Under the pieces are notes generated by a model, which searched no databases, had not been told where the DNA came from, and was given only the letters and a program-made list of their open reading frames with translations. The position numbers and the translations under genes are program-made. 64,000 nt of DNA from Calliphora vicina (taxonomy: Eukaryota; Arthropoda; Insecta; Diptera; Calliphoridae): positions 43,697,357-43,761,356 of the forward strand of contig NC_088781.1 in NCBI RefSeq assembly GCF_958450345.1. The letters are read 5' to 3'. Every line of letters begins with the position of its first letter. Position 1 is the stretch's first letter. Positions 58,301-64,000 of the stretch are shown piece by piece.

Positions 58301-59074
58301 AATCATGTAGGTTTTGCCATAACTGATGAAGCTGGAATTACGCAAAAAGCGGGAATATTACCCCAAGTAACAACTATATTTGAAGCTGAAGCCATAGCAA
58401 TAATTGAAGCCTTAAAGCTAGGCGAAAACTCCTGTAGTAAATATATTATCTGCACAGATAGCCGTTCGGTATTTGACGCTACTTTAAATCAAAATAATAA
58501 AAATGAATTAATTATTTCTATACAACAGCAAATAATAAAAATGAAAAATAAGATTAAGCTACTATGGATTCCAAGCCACATCGGTATCACAGGCAATGAG
58601 GCAGCAGACCTAGCTGCAAAGTCAGTATACCTGCAACCCACATACTTATTTGTACCTAAATGTAAACAATTTTTAAACAGATGTGCTACCACAAAACTTA
58701 ATATGTCTTTAGAACGCAAATGGAACAAATACAATCACCCATACAAAATCGTCAATCCTACAAAACAACCTATATTTCTACCAACATCAACCAACTGCTT
58801 ACAAAATAAATGTTTCACAAGGCTACGTCTAACACATACACGACTGACCCACCAACATTTGATGAACAAAACTGCACAACCAGTATGCACCTTCTGTAAC
58901 TCCTCACCTTTAACAGTTTTTCACATCTTAGTTGACTGCCCGGTCTTAACCAACTTACGTGTATCCATTTGCAAATCCTCTAACATTGTCGATTTATTAA
59001 AATGTCCATCCAATAACAACATTAACAGAGTCTTTGAATTTTTAAAAAAACTTTCTTTACATAACCATATTTAA
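55391..59074 (+). CDS. I-clade ORF2: endonuclease, reverse transcriptase, RNase H
   Basis: 1227 residues. AP-endonuclease, residues 1-215: QWNIRG (7-12), QETK (35-38), GDFNAW (131-136), SHIDLT (179-184) and SDHFPI (205-210). Reverse transcriptase, ~440-760: SYRPISLLP (509-517), DFIKAFD (581-587), NGIPQGSPLS (636-645) and YADD (671-674). RNase H, ~957-1085: TDGS (D965), E1000, TDSR (D1023), then PSHIGITGNEAAD with D1073. A C-terminal CCHC (C1166, C1169, H1178, C1183) follows. The enzyme nicks target DNA and copies element RNA at the nick. An RNase H domain separates it from jockey-clade LINEs and supports the I clade. All catalytic residues I can check are present and the frame is open. Confidence 0.95.
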   Translation: MVINILQWNIRGFTNNYTDLQILISERKPDIICLQETKCRNGFTPFIPREYFGYFFNPNLTSKQGTAILIKKNIPHTEINTNPSLNLVGLQIKTSISFAIFSFYSPPIDSLPISDLSNIIANTNTPVIITGDFNAWSPVWGSPNSNNKGTAIENFLINSNLSVLNDGSPTHFSTHSTFSHIDLTISSLSIIPMCRWQVIDNLHNSDHFPIMTQVQTNSQQLQAKVPKFNTKKANWDAYQNKIRQFNQNFNTSLNVNREAASIRKIIKLSANESIPISSNRKRTKTVPWWSHDLQLLRNKKQDSWREFRRNMSTDNLLIYKKNNAIFNRAKKLAKINSFEEFTNNLNPTASSATLWQNIRKLTGNYIPHTISSISFNSNIITAANEISEIFAKYWSDASKDSNFSNSFKSKKSEILSSLATTSRSSRSIDIELPFKIQELTYSLKTSKGKTPGLDKISYPMIKMVPDFFKYRILNLYNNIFDSGIIPQFFKTASVITIHKSNKPIDNIDSYRPISLLPCIAKLLEKMISRRLMWFIKKHKLLSPNQTGFQPGLSTTDALLYLDHIICKNRSTKKHTSILSIDFIKAFDRIGIHVVLQKLSKWAIGPKMFNFIKSFLTNRKFSVRVNDTFSNIFPLDNGIPQGSPLSVTLFIIAFDDLSRLLNIDKRVDHCIYADDLYIIANEQKNDKIAQIFQEILLKINNWSTTSGADISFEKTNHLHVCSKRNCNEINIIFNNFSIKNVNHCKILGLNIDYKYNFKNHCNYLKKDLTSRLNIIKYLSSTKSQMHTNSLLRLVKAIILSKIDYGLVIYNKTTKTTFKTVENILNAAIRTSLRAFRTTPIRNMQAEGGFEPLRVHANKLLHRLLHKISCPNSSLLLKHVKLFKKRKTTLKYPSTLCNIIKTAKKLNISDYSPPLEFHPPWMLETNNFLKDLQSFNKDNTSPLIFRSLFKELFSKYSKNNWHFIFTDGSKTTNHVGFAITDEAGITQKAGILPQVTTIFEAEAIAIIEALKLGENSCSKYIICTDSRSVFDATLNQNNKNELIISIQQQIIKMKNKIKLLWIPSHIGITGNEAADLAAKSVYLQPTYLFVPKCKQFLNRCATTKLNMSLERKWNKYNHPYKIVNPTKQPIFLPTSTNCLQNKCFTRLRLTHTRLTHQHLMNKTAQPVCTFCNSSPLTVFHILVDCPVLTNLRVSICKSSNIVDLLKCPSNNNINRVFEFLKKLSLHNHI

Positions 59075-59208
59075 TCTTGTAATACCTAGTCTAATTATCT
59101 TAATATGTAAATATCCTAGTTTAAGAACACACCTAATTAATAAATTCTAAGCCGATAGCCATTGTTGCTAGTGCTTTTAGCTTTAAGATTTGTTGTAATT
59201 TTAATTAT

Positions 59209-59214
59209 AATAAA
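59209..59214 (+). terminator. AATAAA polyadenylation signal of the I element
   Basis: It lies 10 bp before the A-rich 3' end that begins around 59220, and about 135 bp after the ORF2 stop. Confidence 0.7.
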
Positions 59215-59222
59215 TATGAAAA

Positions 59223-59249
<27 letters not shown>

Positions 59250-59253
<4 letters not shown>

Positions 59254-59260
59254 GAAAATT
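59250..59260. repeat. Target-site duplication, right (TGCAGAAAATT)
   Basis: Exact match to 53799-53809, following the A tail. Confidence 0.93.
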
Positions 59261-59452
59261 AACGAATTTCACCTATTTATTTCATATAATAGTAAAATTT
59301 TGCATATATATCAACTTTGACCTCGATGCGCGTCCTGAAATCATTGTTCGATTTGGCTCAAATTGTCAACATTTAACTTTTAGGCCTAGTGTCACAATAT
59401 TCCATCCGGCACTCTTCAAAATTTTAACAAAAATTTTTTTCCATACAACTAA

Positions 59453-60191
59453 TGAGGAGCCACCTTCGAAAGTATCGACGGGCGACTAAACTGTAGCTAT
59501 AAAGTGCGCCAACGATAATGATGCTATTAGTTTATGATGCCTTCGAAAGGCCTTCGAAAGGAACGAATTATGATTTAACTGTACTTACGAATGATGTCAA
59601 CTATAAAGTAGCTATCAATCCTTGAGAAGACAGAAGAAGGCCTTGAACTATAAAGAACTTCTCTATCTCTCAGGAGACAGACTGGACAATAATACAGATT
59701 AAACTGTATGATCCTTTTTAGCCTAATATAAGCTAACCATGCAATCGTTGACGAACAAACGAAGGATATTTTTGGCTAATCGTGTAATCGTTGTAAACCG
59801 GCTGATCCGATTGATATAAAATTTTACATGAGAGTATTTGAGTTTTGATTTTGACAATGTACCTTTCAGGTGCTGGATTTGTAAACATTTTATTCCAAAA
59901 GTTAAGATTTGTATATGAGTTTTTTAATGATTTTCGATCAAATTCAATATTATTTATTGAGTTATTTTTGATCGAAAAAATAATTTTCTATTGGGACTCG
60001 CAAAAGATGCTTTGATACCTTTTTATTCGTTGTTTAACTAACAAGAATATTTTAAATTCACAGATTTAACCATTTAATAATCGTTTTTATGTTATATCAC
60101 TGAGAAAGTGATTTATAAGATAAAATTTTAGGGTAGTGGTTGATAGAAATTAATAAATCATTGAAAGTAAAATTTGTATTGGTTTTATCTA
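59453..60191. other. Non-coding stretch
   Basis: No gene. 'ccttcgaaagg' occurs twice within 59550-59565. The rest is A+T-rich. Confidence 0.5.
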
Positions 60192-60845
60192 TTTACAATA
60201 GATGGCGAATCTTTTGAACCCGGTTTTTGTTTTTAATAACTTATACGTCATGCTGAAGGGTACATATCAGTCATTTATTCTCACTTAGTTATTGACCATT
60301 ATAGTGTAAACAACAAAGTTTGGTTTTGTTTCGAAAATATAGAATTTAGTTTGAAATGCAGGATTCATCCAAAAGCAAGGAAATTGGGTACTACACGAAT
60401 AGAAACAGAGATATATTGAATGACGATTTTCTGTGTTCGAAATGCTGCTTGAACGTTATAAAAGAAAATCATTTTTGCATCGAATCATTACTTGCGAAGA
60501 AAAATAGGTACATTACAATAACCCAAAGCGTAAAATATCGTATGTGAGGTCCGGTGAACCAGCCCGCTTTATAGTCCAGACCGTGCCCCGTCCAACTGCT
60601 ATTTGTTTCGATCAATGCAGAACACTCGCTCTGGTATACCCCTCACTTTGAAACAGAGTATCCAATATTGGCTTGAATCGTTCTTAACCTCAAAGGATGA
60701 GCAGTTCTTTTGGCTCAGCATCCATATGTTGCCAGAAAGATGAGAAAAGGTCATAGCTAACAATAGCCAATACTTTGAATAAAGTTTATTGTACAAATGT
60801 TTCAAAATAAAAGATACAAATTTGAAAAAGTCCCTCATTTAAATA
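60192..60845 (+). pseudogene. Mariner (DD34D) relic, internally deleted
   Basis: The 5' UTR text ('gaacccggtttttgttttta', 60216 on) matches the copy at 22455. Then come pieces of the middle ('FLHRIITCEEK'-like near 60475-60500) and the 3' end (60570-60840, 'VPRPTAICFDQC'-type frame-shifted text and 'gaaaaagtccctcattta'). The helix-turn-helix region and the second catalytic block are deleted. Confidence 0.75.
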
Positions 60846-61391
60846 AAAATTTCAATTTCACAAAAAATCGACAATTTGAACAAAAAAATAATAATCAATT
60901 TTGTCAAAAAAAAAAATAGAAAAATTAAATGTAAATCGTAAATTATTCTAAAAATCACCAATTTTACAAAAAAATTATCAATTTTTTAAAAAATTAACAA
61001 ATCGTCAATTTTACATTAACAGCTTTATTTTTCCAAAAATTTTAAATTTCTTAAAAAAATGTTTATTTTTTTTTTATAAAAAAAATTTTCAAAATCATAA
61101 TTTTTTAAATTTGTCAAAAAATGTTTGTGATTTTTTAAAAAATCACCAATTTTACAAAAACTCATAGATTTTTTAATAGTCAACAATTAGCCAATTTTAC
61201 GGTGTTTTTAAAATTTCTTTTTTTCAAAATACCAAAGATTTTTTTTAAAAATCAGAAATTTTACAAAAAAAATTTTCAAAAAAATCATAAATTTTTTTAA
61301 AAAAGTTCAAAAATTTTGTAAAAAAATTAATCAGTTTTTAAAATTCACCAATTTGACAACAAGAATTACAACTCGTTATTCCACAATAGAA
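60846..61391. repeat. Low-complexity A/T DNA with a degenerate short repeat
   Basis: Repeated 'caattttacaaaaaa(a)tca' and 'attttttaaaaaa' words at irregular spacing, probably slippage-derived. No coding. Confidence 0.6.
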
Positions 61392-61834
61392 AACAAGTAA
61401 GAAAGTTGGTCAGTCAAGTCCGACCATATAATACCCTACACCAAGTAAATGAGTAAAAATATTTTTCTTTTAAAATATTAATAATTTATATTCGTGAGTG
61501 ATTTTCGGAAGTGGGCCTTATATGGGAGCTATGACCAATTATGGACCGATCACCATAAAATTAGGTCGTGTGATTTATGTCTATATGAAAGTTATTTATA
61601 TTGAATTTTGTGTATATACCAACATTTTTAAGTGATTTAAGCACGTAAAGTGATTTTCGGAAGCGGGTCTATATGGGAGCTATGACTAATTATGGACCGA
61701 TCGTAACAAAATTTGGTGACATGAATTTTGTATATATAAAACTTATTTGGTGGGTGTTAGACCAATATTTTTGGGCGTTACACACATCTGCACAAACGCA
61801 TAATACCCTCCCCACTATGGTGTTGTAGGGTATA
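61392..61834 (+). mobile_element. DINE-like element D4 (second subfamily)
   Basis: It begins AACAAGTAAGAAAGTTGGTC with the stem TGGTC/GACCA and then ATAATACCCTACACC. It ends AATACCCTCCCCACTATGG-TGTTGTAGGGTATA. The same architecture as 42035-42691 but a different sequence. The interior holds two ~155-bp units with 'tatatgggagctatgac' (near 61526 and 61670) and 'attatggaccgatc'. No ORF, no inverted termini. Confidence 0.65.
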
Positions 61835-63682
61835 AAAACTATTTTAGTGTTTGGTCCCATCTCAGCACTGCATTACTTCATATGCATCATATTCTTCCTA
61901 TAATTTGTTTAAAACTAAAAAAATAATATGTAGAAATAATGGCTATTGTGATTATGTGGACGAGTTATGTTCAAAATTTTCAAACATTTAAAATATCCAT
62001 GTCCCCAGGGGGATCTGTAGGCAATCTCCACATAATACTCCACTGCTACTCGTATCTAAAACTGATAATGCTATGTAAACCTTATGTCAATTACCACTGT
62101 GCAGAGGATGTCTAAAAATTCTGACTAAATGGGACTTCTCATCAATTAATATTCTAACTGAGAATTTGACACTTTTAACTAACATTTTCTTTTGAGTGTA
62201 ACTGTATGTCCAAAAAATGCAGTGTCAAATAAGTCTTAAATACCCCTGTATATAGAAAAACTTTATTATTATTTTTGTTAAATTTCTTTCTATTTATCCA
62301 ATTTTCTGTCTGTCTATCTGTTCGTCCCACCATTCACACATACATTTCAGAAAAACTTCTGTTGACGGGTGAAAGTTTGTTTTTTTTATTGTCTTTTTTT
62401 GAGGATTTCTTCTATTCATTTTGTTCATTTCAAATAAAATAATATTCCTAACACTCAAGCACGTTCTGATCTCATCTTACTATCATTCATTCATCATGCA
62501 GTCATCACTAAACAATTTTTTAAAATTATTATTTTCCGTTTTTTCGTTTGTTTGGGGCAAATATCTCTATCCCCTTTTTGGGAACAATTGTTAAGAGCAT
62601 AAAGTCAAGTTTGTGTATAAATGTTATAGAATAGAATAAAGTGGAGTAGAGAGGACTAGAGTATAATAATGATTATTTTTAACTTTATAGAAATTGAGTG
62701 AGTTAGAGTGAGTGTTGTCCATTGAATAGTATTTGTCTGCTACTTTATAGATATCATTTGGTAGTTTAGAGAATGTAATTTCAGTTTTATTAAAAAATAT
62801 AAAACAAAAATAAAGATAATTTAAATTCGCTAAAGCACTTGACAAACTTGAATACAAAAAAAAAACCCAGTAGTGCCCTTGTTTATTTGTCTTATTGTGT
62901 CCTGGTACATAAAAATAGTTTTATACACACAAGCAGTCAGACAGACAGACCGACAGACAGAATTCTACAACGTTTTATTTTAATGAATCATTTAATTGTT
63001 TTGCAGCAGGCAGCCTAAGTACGATTACAAACAACAAGTAGCACATGGACAACAAAAGCAGCATTTTTACTGCTTCCACCAGCTACCATGCAACCATAAT
63101 GATGTATGAGCATGAGTAGAGCAGCTTGCAGCTTTGTATGCTTTGCATGAGTGAGTGAGTGAAGGACTGAAGGATTTTATTCCGTTTTATTTTTTTGTTT
63201 TTGGCACTTGAAATACATTTTTGACTTTTTAATGTGTTGAAGTGCTTGATTTATATTTTTGTAAGATTTTTATTCAATGGTTCAAGTACCATTATCTACA
63301 TACATTTACTTGCTGCTAGCTGCTCACTCTCACTCACTTGGCCTCGAGTTATTTTGCATCCGTTTGTTGTTTTTGTGTCTAAATAGTCAAATTTTTAATG
63401 CCAGCGCCACTATTACTTCCGTTTTGTATTTTTTATGGGTTATATATATAATTTGGCAGACTTGTTTAAATAAAATTTAATATTTTTTTTATAAAATTCC
63501 AAGATATTGTATTAAATAAGCCAATTGAATTTCTTTGTCTTTTCAAAATTTAATCAATCAATGCTAAATATTCATATATAAAAACACATACTAAAATTGC
63601 TTCCCATAACCTTAAAATTGTTTATCATTATAAACACTTTTCAATTTATTATTAAACACATTTGACATAAATTTAAACTTAC
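61835..63682. other. Non-coding stretch; candidate intron
   Basis: No gene seen. Contains GACAGACAGAC text (62940-62960) and AGTGAGTG/CACTCACT-type tracts. If the exon at 63683-63719 is real, this lies in the following intron on the minus strand. Confidence 0.5.
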
Positions 63683-63719
63683 CTTACAACAAGTACGACG
63701 AATTGTAGCCATAAAATAT
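63683..63719 (-). CDS. Candidate 37-nt host micro-exon
   Basis: On the minus strand an acceptor (a CTAAT branch-point word, then 'ttaatttgtttatttacag') is followed by 37 nt and the donor AAG|GTAAGT. The exon contains ATG (63712-63710) and reads MATIRRTCCK, ending in phase 0, so it could be a first coding exon preceded by a UTR intron. The frame giving 'ILWLQFVVLVV' is also open, and the third frame has a stop. Both splice sites match insect consensus well, and such a tidy acceptor-exon-donor arrangement is unlikely but not impossible by chance in A/T-rich DNA. I do not recognise the protein. The downstream exons would lie to the left, beyond this window or unrecognised in it. Confidence 0.4.
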
Positions 63720-64000
63720 CTGTAAATAAACAAATTAAAATTAGTTACACAATTTAAAATAAAAGATAAAACTTGTATACAACAAAAAAGATATCAATAA
63801 TGTGTAAATTTAAAACTGTTTTTTTATGATTGAAATATAAATAAATAAAATGAAATAAAAATGTGATAAAAATTGAGATGAATTGAGCGTAAAGAATTAT
63901 TATTTTAATGGAACAGTTTTCTTTATTTTTCATTTTAAACTAAAAAAAAATATATATTGTAATAAAAAGGGGGAATGAAACATAATTTACCCTTAAATTT
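63720..64000. other. Non-coding; candidate upstream intron
   Basis: A/T-rich, with the branch-point and acceptor of the candidate exon at its left edge (minus strand). Nothing else seen. Confidence 0.5.

Larger units (their letters stand above)
53810..59249 (+). mobile_element. Full-length I-clade non-LTR retrotransposon
   Basis: The 5440-bp insertion begins CAGTCTCCGAC and has a 181-bp 5' UTR, two long uninterrupted ORFs separated by 86 bp, a ~145-bp 3' UTR with AATAAA at 59209-59214 and a 26-A tail. An exact 11-bp target duplication bounds it. The CAGT start recalls the initiator-like start of the Drosophila I factor, whose promoter is internal. Unlike the I factor, which ends in TAA repeats, this one ends in poly(A). 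All expected domains are intact, so it is a candidate active element. Confidence 0.93.
52943..59452 (+). mobile_element. hAT-like sister element, deleted and split by the I element
   Basis: 52943-53809 and 59261-59452 are inverse-orientation matches to the element at 28952-30725. For example, 'cctcaagtttcattaaaatc' and 'tttgacctttgaccttcacg' match the inverse of 30480-30565, and 'gccggatggaatattgtgac' (inverse of 59390-59410) matches 29005. The left terminal repeat is missing, the last ~12 bp of the right terminus are gone, and the ORF region is deleted. The I-clade LINE sits between 53809 and 59250. Joining the flanks restores the text seen uninterrupted at 29155-29175. Confidence 0.85.

Overview
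The window looks like A+T-rich, repeat-laden, non-coding DNA from a higher fly (Diptera). A calyptrate such as a blow fly, flesh fly or muscid is my best guess. Reasons: an I-clade LINE with insect features, many degenerate mariner and Tc1/mariner copies, DINE-like repeats whose terminal hairpins recall Drosophila families, CAA/CAG-rich microsatellites typical of fly introns, and an insect-style splice signal. I see no complete host gene. The only candidate host coding sequence is a 37-nt micro-exon on the minus strand at 63683-63719. If real, most of the window could be the long intron downstream of it.

Layout. 1-787 and 15830-16866 are two near-perfect arrays of the same 11-bp satellite unit. 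1985-4660 holds a jockey-like LINE relic cut by a DINE-like element, a Helitron-type helicase relic and a small tandem duplication. 6945-10345 is a nest: a LINE endonuclease fragment, a free hairpin, and a mariner copy split by two related fold-back elements. 10420-11717 is an intact DD37E Tc1/mariner-superfamily element with perfect inverted repeats. A broken copy in the opposite orientation is at 13197-14443. 18391-20640 packs a mariner, two relics of another DDE transposase and a LINE tail. 22455-26095 is a mariner split by 2.7 kb that contains a TIR element (23358-24845) with a reversed partial sister at 46056-47364.

28952-30725 is a TIR element with an exact 8-bp target duplication and a 126-codon ORF of unknown function. 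A deleted sister (52943-59452) was the landing site of a full-length I-clade retrotransposon (53810-59249). Further features are mariner relics at 30735, 35333 and 60192, a second mariner family at 36980, a tRNA-derived SINE at 40093-40229, LINE relics at 40235 and 47385, and a long-TIR tandem-repeat element with a LINE inside it at 48023-50514.

Two elements look capable of encoding intact machinery: the I-clade LINE (ORF1 with three zinc knuckles; ORF2 with endonuclease, reverse transcriptase and RNase H) and the DD37E transposon. Everything else is decayed or non-autonomous. The nesting gives a relative chronology. The mariner relics are old hosts, the TIR and fold-back elements came later, and the I element and the satellite arrays look youngest. 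Family assignments rest on motifs read by eye and on recalled family features. No database search was run.
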